64,000 bases of DNA from CAZTAK01 sp964611585 (GTDB lineage Bacteria > Pseudomonadota > Alphaproteobacteria > SHVP01). Of this stretch, positions 7,039-15,532 are shown piece after piece. Under the pieces are notes generated by a model. It was not told the DNA's origin. It ran no database searches and was given only the letters and a program-made list of their open reading frames with translations. Each line of letters begins with the position of its first letter. Position 1 is the first letter of the stretch. The stretch lies in assembly GCA_964611585.1 (NCBI GenBank), contig CAZTAK010000001.1, forward strand, positions 1 through 64,000. Reading direction: 5' to 3'. The position numbers and the translations under genes were made by a program.

Positions 7039-9309
7039 GTGACCGAAAGATATTCGCTCACCCGGCGCGGGTTTCTTGTCACCGGCGCGGCCGCCGGCGG
7101 CGGGTTGTTCCTCGGCCTCTCGGCTAGCGGCGGCAAGGGCCCCATTCCTCAGGCCGGGGCGCATGAAGGCCACGCGCAAGGCCCGATCGATCTGAATGCC
7201 CGCATCGCCATCGGCGACGACGGGATCGTCACCGTAACGGTACCGCGCACCGAAATGGGTCAGGGCGTCTACACCAGCCTGCCGATGCTGGCCGCCGAAG
7301 AACTCGACATCGACATCGAAACAATCCGCGTCGAGGCCGCCGGCGTGGGTTCGGATTACATCAATTACGCCATGTTGCTGCCCGAGGTCGAGATCGCCGA
7401 AGTTCCCGATACCAGCGGTATCGTCAAGACGCTGATGCGAAACCTGGTGGGCCCCCAGATGACGGGCGGGTCAACGAGCGTCCGCGATGCCTGGGTGACG
7501 ATGCGCCTTGCCGGCGCCACCGCACGCCACATGCTGCGCCAGGCGGGCGCCGAAAAAATGAACGTCGGATTCTCGGAAACCACGACCGAATCCGGCTTCG
7601 TGGTGCACGAAGGCTCGGACCGGCAGATCTCATATGGCGACCTTGCCGCCGCCGCGTCACAACTGAAGCCACCGTCGCACCCAGAGTTCCGCGCGCGCAG
7701 CCGGTACCGCTATATCGGCACCACGGTGCCGCGATTTGATACGCCCGCCAAGGTGACCGGCACCGCCGAATTCGGCATCGACGTGCGCCTGTCCGGCATG
7801 GTCTATGCCGCGGTGCGCAATACACCGGTGTTCGGAGGCTGGGTAAAATCGTTCGATGCCTCGGCTGTACGTTCGATGCCGGGCGTCGAGGACGTGCTTG
7901 AGGTGCCAGGCGGGATTGCGGTGGTAGCGGATTCCTATTGGCATGCAAAGACCGCCGTCGACGCGCTGCCGGTGTCGTTCGACCCCGGCCCCTCGGCGAG
8001 CTTGAGCAGCGTTGAGATTTTCGATTCGTTGGCCCGGGCGCTTGCCGACGAGGACGGCAAGAACCTTCACGAGGATGGCGATGCCGCGGCGGCAATCGCG
8101 CGCGCAACCGACCTGTTCGAGGCCGAGTACCGCCTCCCCTACCTCGCCCATGCGACCATGGAGCCGCAGAACTGCACCGCCCGCGTCACCTCGGAGGCGT
8201 GCGATATCTGGATCGGCACCCAGGCTCCCGATCTGGTGCGCGATGCCGCCCGGGATCTGATCGGCCTGCCGGCGGAACGGATCAATGTATATGTCAAGTT
8301 TCTCGGCGGCGGATTCGGACGCCGGCTCGAACTCGACGCCGTGCGACAGGCGGTGACGGTCGCCAAGGCGCAGCAGGGCCGCGCCGTAAAGCTGATTTGG
8401 TCGCGCGAAGAGGACATCCAGCACGATGTGTACCGCCCCGCGGCGCTGTCGCGTTTCCGCGCAAGCCTGGACGGCCAGGGCCGCCCCAAGGCGGTGTCGC
8501 ACCGGTTCGCCGCCCAGCCGATGTTCCGCCAGTTCGCCAAACGCAACACGGGCTGGATGGTGCGGACGCTCGCCGGCGTCACCGGCGATGCTCTGGAAAT
8601 CGGCGAGGCCGTACACTTTCCCTATGCGAGCGAAGATTTGCAGGTGACCTGGGTGCCGGTGAACCAACCGGTGCCGGTCGGCAACTGGCGCAGCGTCAGC
8701 AATTCCTATGCCGCATTCTTGAACGAAGTATTCCTCGACGAACTCGCCGTCAACGCCGGTGCCGATCCCCTCGCCTACCGGATCGCGCTGCTGGATGCCC
8801 ATCCGCGCTTTCGCGCCGTGCTCGATCTGCTGCGGCGCCTGTCGGATTGGGGCTCGTCTCTGGGCGAAGGGCGCGGTCGCGGTGTCGCCATACACAAATG
8901 TTTTGAAACCATCGTCGGCGAGGTGGCCGAGGTCAGCGTAAACGGCGGAAAGTTGATCGTCGATCGCGTGGTGGCGGTGGTCGATTGCGGCCTCGCCATC
9001 AACCCCGGCATCGTCGAGCAGCAAACCGAAAGCGGCATTGTCTACGGGCTGACGGCGGCGATCTACGGCGACATCACGATAGAGGGCGGCCGCGTCGATC
9101 AGAAAAACTTCCCCGACTACGAGATGGTCCGTATGGCGACCATGCCCAGGATCGAAACCCACATTCTGGAAAGCGGCATCATGCTCGGCGGCATGGGCGA
9201 ACCCTCGGTTCCACCGATTGCCCCGGCCCTGGTCAACGCAATTTTCGATGCAACCGGCGTGCGCCACCGCACGCTGCCGCTGATGCACGCGGACGGACTG
9301 TCAATCTAG
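7039..9309 (+). CDS. iorB: Isoquinoline 1-oxidoreductase-type beta subunit (molybdopterin hydroxylase)
   Basis: A 756-residue molybdenum hydroxylase large subunit. GTG 7039 is preferred because it leaves a twin-arginine signal at the N-terminus (SLTRRGFLVTG followed by an Ala/Gly-rich hydrophobic run), so the complex is exported folded. Molybdopterin-binding elements include MGQGVYTSLPML, TGGSTSVRD, GTAEFGIDV, the GGGFGRR loop and GGMGEPSVPPIAPA near the end, with the Glu of GEPS matching the catalytic Glu. Family members oxidise N-heterocycles or aldehydes using water as oxygen donor, often with a cytochrome as electron acceptor. The substrate is unknown. Confidence 0.92.
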   Translation: MTERYSLTRRGFLVTGAAAGGGLFLGLSASGGKGPIPQAGAHEGHAQGPIDLNARIAIGDDGIVTVTVPRTEMGQGVYTSLPMLAAEELDIDIETIRVEAAGVGSDYINYAMLLPEVEIAEVPDTSGIVKTLMRNLVGPQMTGGSTSVRDAWVTMRLAGATARHMLRQAGAEKMNVGFSETTTESGFVVHEGSDRQISYGDLAAAASQLKPPSHPEFRARSRYRYIGTTVPRFDTPAKVTGTAEFGIDVRLSGMVYAAVRNTPVFGGWVKSFDASAVRSMPGVEDVLEVPGGIAVVADSYWHAKTAVDALPVSFDPGPSASLSSVEIFDSLARALADEDGKNLHEDGDAAAAIARATDLFEAEYRLPYLAHATMEPQNCTARVTSEACDIWIGTQAPDLVRDAARDLIGLPAERINVYVKFLGGGFGRRLELDAVRQAVTVAKAQQGRAVKLIWSREEDIQHDVYRPAALSRFRASLDGQGRPKAVSHRFAAQPMFRQFAKRNTGWMVRTLAGVTGDALEIGEAVHFPYASEDLQVTWVPVNQPVPVGNWRSVSNSYAAFLNEVFLDELAVNAGADPLAYRIALLDAHPRFRAVLDLLRRLSDWGSSLGEGRGRGVAIHKCFETIVGEVAEVSVNGGKLIVDRVVAVVDCGLAINPGIVEQQTESGIVYGLTAAIYGDITIEGGRVDQKNFPDYEMVRMATMPRIETHILESGIMLGGMGEPSVPPIAPALVNAIFDATGVRHRTLPLMHADGLSI

Positions 9310-9425
9310 CGAACGCGCCGGGTGGTGCGGCTAGCACGATTCGATCGTTCACCTTTCGATTTCTCAGTGTGAGCCCGGACCACAGCGCTCATGGGATTCG
9401 AACCCGTTCGACGCTGGAGCCCCGA

Positions 9426-9959
9426 TCAATCGGCGCCCAGTGTCGGAATCGTACGACCGGCCGGACCGGCCGACTCGGCAGCATCGCGTTCCGACTGCAA
9501 ACGCCGCGCGGCGGTGCGCGCGAAGCGAACCGTGAGCGCCTTGCGTCTGCTGGCATGAAGCGGCGAGGGTTCGGTTTCGCGCAACGTTTCGCCGCCGAAA
9601 GCGTCGGCCACGATCAGCCCCGGCGCGCCGGGCAGGATATCGGCGGGAAATCCGGCAGCGACCGCGAAATAGAACCGGTCGCACCAGTCGAGGTACTCGG
9701 GCCATTTGCCGTCGCTGCGGAAATCGGCCACCGAAGACTTGATCTCGACGATCACCACATCGCCACCACGGCCCAGTCCGATGAGGTCGGCACGCCGCCC
9801 GTTGCCGAGGCTGAATTCGCTCAGACAATCGAACCCGCGGTCCGACAGATGGCGCGCGACGCCGCGGGCGAGCGCCTGCGCAAGCTCCCGCCCGCCGGAG
9901 TCGTCACCCGGTCCCGGTGCCGGCGTCAGGTCCCGGCGCTCGTTCCCGGTGCCGTTCAG
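9426..9959 (-). CDS. MmcB-like DNA repair nuclease without a canonical start codon
   Basis: The product contains ARGVARHLSDRGFDCLSEFSL, NGRRADLIGL, the PD-(D/E)XK core EIKSSVADFRSDGKWPEY, CDRFYFAV and LIVADAFGGE, the order seen in MmcB, a LexA-regulated alphaproteobacterial protein linked to mutagenic repair. Conserved sequence extends well above the first GTG (9758), so translation must start earlier, yet no ATG, GTG or TTG occurs in frame. The best candidate is CTG at 9957-9959, which overlaps the TGA of the GYD gene as CTGA and would give 177 residues by coupled re-initiation. Either a rare CTG start is used or the start codon has been lost by mutation. Confidence 0.65.
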   Translation of the reverse strand: MNGTGNERRDLTPAPGPGDDSGGRELAQALARGVARHLSDRGFDCLSEFSLGNGRRADLIGLGRGGDVVIVEIKSSVADFRSDGKWPEYLDWCDRFYFAVAAGFPADILPGAPGLIVADAFGGETLRETEPSPLHASRRKALTVRFARTAARRLQSERDAAESAGPAGRTIPTLGAD

Positions 9960-10249
9960 GGCAGGTCCGCAACGATCTTGCGGTATTCGGCTTCCGTAAA
10001 TGCCTTCATTGTATTGCCCCGGACGTTGCCGCCGCGCCCGAGCGCCAGCGCGAACCTGGCTGCGGCCTCGTCATCGGGAAACTCGGTTATCGCGACGATG
10101 TCGTGAACGCCCATGGTCAGGTAGAACGCGGAAAGCTCACCGCCGAGACCCGCGGCTGCGGCCTTTGCCGCGTCGAGCCGGTCGGGCGACTGCTTGACGT
10201 TCTTGATCCCCTGTTCGGTGAAATTGAAGAGTCCAACATAGGTGGGCAT
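9956..10249 (-). CDS. GYD domain protein
   Basis: A 97-residue protein that starts at ATG 10249 behind AAGGAGG. It begins PTYVGLFNFTEQGIKNVKQSP and contains FYLTMGVHDIVAITEFPDDE, which matches the GYD family, small ferredoxin-like-fold proteins of unknown function. The stop codon overlaps the presumed start of the MmcB-like gene, so the two are likely one transcription unit. Confidence 0.85.
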   Translation of the reverse strand: MPTYVGLFNFTEQGIKNVKQSPDRLDAAKAAAAGLGGELSAFYLTMGVHDIVAITEFPDDEAAARFALALGRGGNVRGNTMKAFTEAEYRKIVADLP

Positions 10250-10344
10250 GACGCGCCTCCTTCGATTTTCGGCGCCGCACGCGCGGCGGAACACCGGCAC
10301 GCCGACCCGCAAAGTATAGTGCGCATCGGGCCATACTCGAAGTC

Positions 10345-10427
10345 TGCCGGCCGGCCCCGCGCAGCGCCGGCACGATGGCCGGGCCGGTCCGTCCGCTGGC
10401 GCCGGTTACCAGAATGTTGGTTGCCAT
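10345..10427 (-). pseudogene. NmrA/NAD(P)-binding protein, only the first about 27 codons remain
   Basis: Starting at ATG 10427 with AAGGCGG upstream, the frame reads ATNILVTGASGRTGPAI, a textbook Rossmann Gly-rich start (TGASGRTG) of an NmrA-like SDR protein, and then loses all similarity at about 10345. A working gene would be some 280 codons. The remaining start, ribosome site and truncated body point to a deletion that joined it to the region ahead of the GYD gene. Confidence 0.6.
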
Positions 10428-10536
10428 CGCCGCCGCCTTGCCGCAGGTTGGTTCCCGGCAGCGCGCAGGCCGCATGACGATAATGACGCGATCCGAAAAT
10501 ACCGCGGAATCGCGATGATTTTTCAGGGAGGCATCA

Positions 10537-11301
10537 ATGGCCAAAGTTCTCGTACTGGTCCCGTTCGCAATGGACAAAGCCGGGATCGACAATCGCCGCG
10601 CGCAGGTCAAAGAGGTCCGGCTGGGGCCCGACATTGATTTCGACTTTCGCGGCGTCAAGGCGGGCCCGGCCTTTTACGACAGCTATCATGATTTCGCGCT
10701 GGCAGATGTCAGTATGTTTGAGGCCGGTTTAACCGCCCAAGACGACGGCTACGACGCCATCTGCATCGACACGATGAGCGATTCGGGCATGAACGCTCTT
10801 CACTCCTCGTTGGACATTCCGGTGATATCGCCGGGTCTGGCTTCGTATCTGATGGGCCTGATGCTGGGCCGGCGTTTTTCGGTGCTGACACAGTGGAAAT
10901 CCTGGACCCTCATCTACGAGAAAAGCCTCCAAGAATACGGCTTGAAAGACAAATGCGTTTCAATCCGTTCCCCCGACATCCCGCCCGATACCACCAACTT
11001 GCTTGGCGGCAAGGAAGATGTGGTGTTTCCCAAATTGCTCGAATCGGGGTTGCACTGTGTCGAAGACGGGGCGCACGCGATCTGCCTCGGGTCGACGACG
11101 ATGCACCAGGCGCACAGCTTCCTGGCCGAGAATCTACCGGTGCCGGTGATCAACCCGGGTCCGCTGAGCTACAAGATGGCCGAGGCGGTACTGGACCTCG
11201 GGTTGACCCATGCGCGCGCCGCCTTCCCGAATCCAACGGTCTGGAACAAGGATATGACCCACGCGATGATGGACGGCGCCGCTAAAATGGTCGCCAGCTA
11301 G
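10537..11301 (+). CDS. Asp/Glu/hydantoin-racemase-fold protein lacking both catalytic cysteines
   Basis: A 254-residue protein behind CAGGGAGG. The two-lobed racemase fold is recognisable from DGYDAICIDTMSDSGM in lobe one, DIPVISPGLAS, and HAICLGSTTM with PVPVINPGPLS in lobe two. In true Asp/Glu racemases each lobe gives one Cys (ACFGD- and LGC-type motifs); here these positions are Thr and Ser. Some decarboxylases and isomerases of this superfamily keep only one Cys, but loss of both argues against racemisation. A paralogue at 43899 keeps the second Cys. It stands alone, upstream of the broken hydroquinone reductase gene. Confidence 0.8.
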   Translation: MAKVLVLVPFAMDKAGIDNRRAQVKEVRLGPDIDFDFRGVKAGPAFYDSYHDFALADVSMFEAGLTAQDDGYDAICIDTMSDSGMNALHSSLDIPVISPGLASYLMGLMLGRRFSVLTQWKSWTLIYEKSLQEYGLKDKCVSIRSPDIPPDTTNLLGGKEDVVFPKLLESGLHCVEDGAHAICLGSTTMHQAHSFLAENLPVPVINPGPLSYKMAEAVLDLGLTHARAAFPNPTVWNKDMTHAMMDGAAKMVAS

Positions 11302-11407
11302 CGGCCAGGTCTGCGCAACGAAACGCAACGCGGGACCTGAATACTTACGGCAAGGTTCCGCGCTGGCCGGTCTCGGTTGGAGGCGTATACCGGCGAAAGG
11401 ATCGACA

Positions 11408-12391
11408 ATGGGCGTGCTGGTGAATGGCATCTGGACCGAAGACGAATCGGCCCTTACCCGTGCGGCCGAAGATGGCCGCTACCGCCGCGCCGGATCGGCG
11501 TTCCGAAACTGGGTAACGCCAGACGGCGACGCCGGGCCAAGCGGCGTGGGCGGATTTGCGGCCGCCTCCGGGCGCTACCACCTTTACGTCGCGATCAACT
11601 GCCCGTGGGCGCACCGCACCATGATCTTGCGCCGCCTCAAGGGGCTGGAAGAAGTGATCTCGATGTCGGTGGCGCTGCCGAAGCGCGACCCCCGCGGCTG
11701 GGTGTTCGGCACCGGCGATCCGGCGTTTGCGGATCATCTGTTCGGCAAGGAAGCGCTCTACGAAATCTATGCCCTCGGGCAGTCCGATTATTCCGGCCGG
11801 GTCACGGTGCCGGTCCTGTGGGACAAAGAGCGCGGCGTCATCGTCAACAACGAGTCTTCTGAAATCATCCGAATGCTGAGTACCGCGTTTGTGGAGTTCA
11901 CCGACGACGCCACCGATTACTACCCCGAAGATTCGCGCGATACGATCGACGCCTGGAACGAACGAATCTACGAGACCGTCAATAACGGGGTCTATCGCAC
12001 CGGCTTTGCCCGCAGCCAGTAGGCCTACGAGGAGGCGTTCGAAACGTTGTTAGACACCCTCGATGCGCTCGACGCCCACCTCGCCTCGAACCGCTACATT
12101 GCGGGGTCCCGTCTGACCGAGGCCGACTGGCGCCTGTTCCCGACCCTGGTGCGGTTCGATGCCGCCTATTACGGCGCCTTCAAGTGCAATAAGCGGCGGA
12201 TCGTCGATTACCCGAATCTGTGGGGCTATACCCGCGAGCTCTATCAGACGCCGGGCGTGGCGGAGACCGTCGATACCGAGGTCTACAAGCAGGGCTATTA
12301 CTCGATCAGCGCGGATCGGAATCCGCTCGGCATCGTGCCCAAGGGGTCCGAGATCGACTTCACCGCCCCGCACGGGCGCGAGGGCATCTAG
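11408..12391 (+). pseudogene. Glutathionyl-hydroquinone reductase with in-frame TAG
   Basis: The two parts form one frame of 327 sense codons plus one internal stop. Residues 1-204 carry the thioredoxin-fold half with catalytic Cys65 in NCPWAHR, MSVALPKRDPRGWVF and VPVLWDKERGVIVNNESSEI. After TAG at 12020-12022 (codon 205) the frame resumes as AYEEAFETLLDTLDALD, then RYIAGSRLTEADWRLFPTL and YYGAFKCNKRRI, the helical half of YqjG/EcmA-type enzymes. The enzyme reduces glutathionylated quinones. The only defect seen is the amber codon, so it is either a young pseudogene or is read through. Confidence 0.8.
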
Positions 12392-12670
12392 CGCGGTCCG
12401 GTTTTGATCGGAACCGCTCTCATTTTTTTGTCGCTCACGGCAACGGACCTAAGGGTCAACGCCTGCGCGCGCGCCGGTCAAGCGGCGGCCCGCCTGGAGC
12501 AATATCCGCAGGGATTGAACCGGCGCGGCTCAAGCCCTTCGGGAAAATTGCTCTACTTTTCAAAAAGTTAGAGCAGCCTTATCCGTACAGGTATCGCCGA
12601 AAGCGATTCCACCTGAACGGATGCTGCTCTTGCGGCCAGAAGCGATTCCAGACGAACTGGAATCGCTTTA
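12391..12670. repeat. Cluster of palindromic intergenic elements, copy 1
   Basis: The 276-base gap holds several hairpins. The first (12391-12420, a GCGGTCCGGTT/ATCGGAACCGC near-palindrome followed by T7) and the next about 70 bases (gtcgctcacggcaacggacc onward) are repeated almost in full at 23441-23560. Further on are TGCTCTA/TAGAGCA (about 12549-12575), ATCCGTACAGGT/ACCTGAACGGAT (about 12581-12622) and gcgattccag/ctggaatcgc (12641-12667), the last of which also recurs at 23570-23590. No gene is visible. Such elements lie between convergent or unrelated genes and may act as bidirectional terminators. Confidence 0.7.
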
Positions 12671-13573
12671 GTGCTGCGATTCGATCAGTTCGACCAGCCA
12701 GCCTTCCGGGGCGCGGATGGTCAACGCCGCACGCCCGTCATAGGGCGCCGCGGCCGGACGCACCGGCGCAGACAAGGCCATTCGCTCGAACGGTTCGACC
12801 GACGGCACCGCGAGGCTCGCCAGCGCAAAGCCGGGCGGCAGCGCCCCCGGAGAGACCGGGCGATCCGCGGCGCGATGCGGATACTCGTCCACCTGAATCA
12901 GACTTTGACCGGTCAGTTGAAGTGTCGTCATCGACAACGGATTGGCGCGCACATGGCCGTACCTGTCGCCTTCGTGGTAGACGCCGCGCTCATGCGCCGG
13001 CCGCGGGGAAATCGCGAATTTCACCGAGAGCCATTCGAGGGTTTCCTCGAACGAACGGGTCGCCAGCACCGCAATGAAGACCCGGTCCACCAGAGAGGCC
13101 GCGGCGGGCAAATCAAACCCCTGCACCGATTCGGGCAACGTCGTCAGGTAAAGGACTTCGCCGGCGGGCCCGATGGCTTGGGTGGCGCGGATCTCGGGAA
13201 AATTCTTGAGGCTTTGCGGCGGACCGATGATCTCGAACGGCGAATCGATCAGCCGCGCGGCAACGGCATCGGTATCGCGAACCAGAATCTCGATGGCGGA
13301 CCAGCCCGGGGTCGCCAGCGGCCGGTAAGCGGGATCGGCGGGTTGCTCGACCAGCCGGATGCCGCCGGGAGCGCCGCTTGCGGGCTGCATCCACACCGTG
13401 GCCGCGCCCGCCGCTTGCGGCGCGCCCCACGATTCCGCCAGCTCGACCGGCACCTGTCCGGCGGACGTTTCGACGTAACCGAAGATGCGGGTATAGAGCG
13501 CTGCCGCTGCCGCCGCGTCCGGCACAGCGACCGTCGCGGCAACGATCGGCCCCGCCCCGGCAACCGAATTCAA
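12668..13573 (-). CDS. VOC-superfamily protein (glyoxalase/dioxygenase fold)
   Basis: A 301-residue protein with two VOC modules: residues about 8-130 (VAATVAVPDAAAAAALYTRI, then WSAIEILVRDTD) and about 145-300 (VDRVFIAVLATRSFEETLEWL, then IQVDEYPHR and WLVELIES). The pattern of paired beta-alpha-beta-beta-beta modules is typical of extradiol-dioxygenase-like and glyoxalase-like enzymes, but I cannot place the metal ligands with confidence, so it may bind a ligand without metal chemistry. It is transcribed alone on the minus strand and ends inside the hairpin cluster. Confidence 0.7.
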   Translation of the reverse strand: MNSVAGAGPIVAATVAVPDAAAAAALYTRIFGYVETSAGQVPVELAESWGAPQAAGAATVWMQPASGAPGGIRLVEQPADPAYRPLATPGWSAIEILVRDTDAVAARLIDSPFEIIGPPQSLKNFPEIRATQAIGPAGEVLYLTTLPESVQGFDLPAAASLVDRVFIAVLATRSFEETLEWLSVKFAISPRPAHERGVYHEGDRYGHVRANPLSMTTLQLTGQSLIQVDEYPHRAADRPVSPGALPPGFALASLAVPSVEPFERMALSAPVRPAAAPYDGRAALTIRAPEGWLVELIESQH

Positions 13574-13736
13574 GGGCCGCCCCTTTCAAACGCCGTCATT
13601 TCCACTCGTACCCATTGGCGTGGTCCGGCGTCGATCATTTACCATCGCGCCATCAATTTCAATTCACCGTGAAGATTCGTTGGCTTTGGCCGGAATTTTG
13701 CTATCTATCGCCAGGATGTTTAAGGGAAAGGTATCG

Positions 13737-14275
13737 ATGAAAGTTCTTGGTCTAGCAATCTCGTTCGGCATGGTTCTGTCGATTCTGAATTTCACCGGAG
13801 CAACGGCACAAGACGACGCGGAGCCATCGTTTGGCCAGCCCGGAGACATCGCGTTTGCCACCGAGTTGTGGCGCGAGCTCGAGGCAGCACGCCTGGTCGG
13901 GCCGCGGTCGATCATCGCGCAGCCCTACGAAGGCAGCGATCCGCACGGCGTCATTCTGATCACGCTCGATTCGACGGTCACGATGGAGGGTCGCGAAGAC
14001 ACCGTGATCGTGAAGAAGAACTACGCCGGGGAGGATATCTCGATTGAATCGGTCGCCACCAAACCGGATCAGTTTCTCGACGCGATCACGGTCATGTTCC
14101 GGCGTGAGCAGTCTGGGCGAAATTCTCCGCCGACGGAACGTTGATGATCAACCCGCGCGGCTTGCAGCTGGCCGGGCGCGTCGCCAAGAATCCTGAAGAC
14201 GGCTGCATCGCCTGCCACCGCCTCGCCCCGGGCGAGGATCTCGTCTTTTTGCACGACCGGTTCGCGGTCGAGTAG
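13737..14275 (+). pseudogene. Cytochrome P460 gene with frameshifting deletion
   Basis: From ATG 13737 (behind AAGGGAAAGG) a signal peptide and the N-terminal part of a cytochrome P460 can be read: ELWRELEAARLVGPRSIIA, GREDTVIVKKNYAGEDIS, DAITVMFRREQ. This frame then runs into unrelated codons and stops at 14144. From about 14113 a second frame continues the same protein (WAKFSADGTL, NPRGLQLAGRV, and the heme site CIACH at 14203-14217) to TAG at 14273. The join lacks about ten residues expected between REQ and WAKF, so a deletion of roughly 29 bases caused the shift. P460 proteins oxidise hydroxylamine or bind NO using a c-type heme cross-linked to Lys. Confidence 0.85.
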
Positions 14276-14305
14276 GGTTTCGACAGACGCAGTGGGGGAC
14301 AGAGA

Positions 14306-14914
14306 ATGTGGGACCAAACGAAGCCGGTCCGGCTCGCACTCATTGCCGCATTTCTGACTGCGGCGCTGGTGCCCGGTGCCTGGGCGGCGGATATGATCGA
14401 CGGGCTGGCCCCGATCTCGCCCCAACCCCAGGCCGGCCAACTTCAACCCGGTCTCGCCGTCACCTATTATTTTCATATCTTCAATCATGTGAACGAAGTG
14501 ATCGAGTTCGCCAAGTCGAACCCGGGGCAAAAAGGCGCGCCGATTCTGGCACTCGATTACAAAGTTGGTTCCGGGCCGATCCTGACCAGCGGGCGCACCA
14601 ACGGGATCGGAGCGGCGATCAGCGGCCTGATCCGCTTTCCCGCGACCGGCCTCTACCGCATGGTGGTGCAGTCGAACGACGGCGTCCGAATCACCATCGA
14701 CAGCCAGATTGTCCTCTCTGACCCCGACGTCCACGCCGACCGCTTCTCGAAGATCATTCCGGTCCGCATTGACACGCCCGGCTGGTACCCGATCTCCGTC
14801 GATTACTTCGAAAGAAGGAACACCGCAACGCTCAGGCTCTATTGGCTGCCGCCCATGACCCGCGGTGGCCTGCGCTATGTGCCGGCCGATAATCTGGCCC
14901 ATCTACCGGAATGA
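14306..14914 (+). CDS. Exported PA14-domain protein
   Basis: A 202-residue protein with a signal peptide ending in GAWA (about residue 27). The rest is one PA14-like beta-barrel: LAVTYYFHIFNHVNEVIEF, then FPATGLYRMVVQSNDGVRITID, RFSKIIPVRIDTPGWYPISVDYFERRNTATLRLYW cut here into its parts FSKIIPV, PGWYPISVDYFE and ATLRLYWLPP. PA14 domains bind carbohydrate or mediate surface contact. It lies 30 bases after the P460 pseudogene on the same strand and could have been co-transcribed with it. Confidence 0.75.
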   Translation: MWDQTKPVRLALIAAFLTAALVPGAWAADMIDGLAPISPQPQAGQLQPGLAVTYYFHIFNHVNEVIEFAKSNPGQKGAPILALDYKVGSGPILTSGRTNGIGAAISGLIRFPATGLYRMVVQSNDGVRITIDSQIVLSDPDVHADRFSKIIPVRIDTPGWYPISVDYFERRNTATLRLYWLPPMTRGGLRYVPADNLAHLPE

Positions 14915-15066
14915 CGCCCCTGATTTAGTCCGCCTGGACGGCGATTCATCAATTCTTAGGCACCCCAGCCGCAAGATTCGCCGCACCCCGCGATTTTTTG
15001 TATGGACTGTGGTGGCGACTGTTTCCGGCCCCGGCCGGACAGGAGTGTCCGCTTTGGGAGGAGCGA

Positions 15067-15501
15067 ATGCCGAACCCCTTCGATTACATGCAATTTATCA
15101 GCACCGATCAAGGCCGCGCCAAAGAATTCTATTCGTCGTTGTTCGACTGGAGGACCGAAGACACTCCGATCGGAAATGACATGGTGCAGACCGTTATCCG
15201 CCAGCCCGACGGACCGTGGGGCGGGATCATGCCGTCAACCAATCCCAACGCGCCGTCGATGTGGCACGTCTATGTGCAGGTCGTGAACATGGACGAGACG
15301 CTGTTGAAAATAGTGCAACTGGGGGGCCAGATTATCGTTCCCAAGACGCCGGTGGCAGGATCCGGATATATCGCCTTCATCCAGGACCCGACCGGTGCAA
15401 TGCTTGGCGTGACCCAGCGCGACGAGATCGCAATCCATACCGCCAACCAACTGCTCGGCGCGTCGGACGCCGCCGCGCGCCCGCCACCCGGCAGCGACTA
15501 A
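15067..15501 (+). CDS. VOC family protein
   Basis: A 144-residue protein starting at ATG 15067 with GGGAGGAGCG upstream. DYMQFISTDQGRAKEFYSSLFDW is the typical opening of small one-enzyme glyoxalase/bleomycin-resistance-like proteins, followed by PWGGIMPS, MWHVYVQVVNMDETL and YIAFIQDPTGAMLGV. This PF-type often works as a dimer, with a metal or small ligand between modules; the substrate is unknown. It stands as a single plus-strand gene facing the next minus-strand membrane protein gene. Confidence 0.8.
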   Translation: MPNPFDYMQFISTDQGRAKEFYSSLFDWRTEDTPIGNDMVQTVIRQPDGPWGGIMPSTNPNAPSMWHVYVQVVNMDETLLKIVQLGGQIIVPKTPVAGSGYIAFIQDPTGAMLGVTQRDEIAIHTANQLLGASDAAARPPPGSD

Positions 15502-15532
15502 CCGGAACGCGCTCGCAGCGTAAGGCGGCCCC

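Noticed and set aside
9388..9410. Minus-strand tRNA gene suggested by a GGGTTCGAATCCC T-arm.
   Set aside because: No matching acceptor stem, D-arm or anticodon arm can be drawn in the preceding 75 bases.
12020..12022. Genome-wide TAG recoding.
   Set aside because: TAG is the normal last codon of many intact genes here, for example iorA, iorB, the RidA-family gene and the CoA-transferase A gene, with no sensible protein after it.
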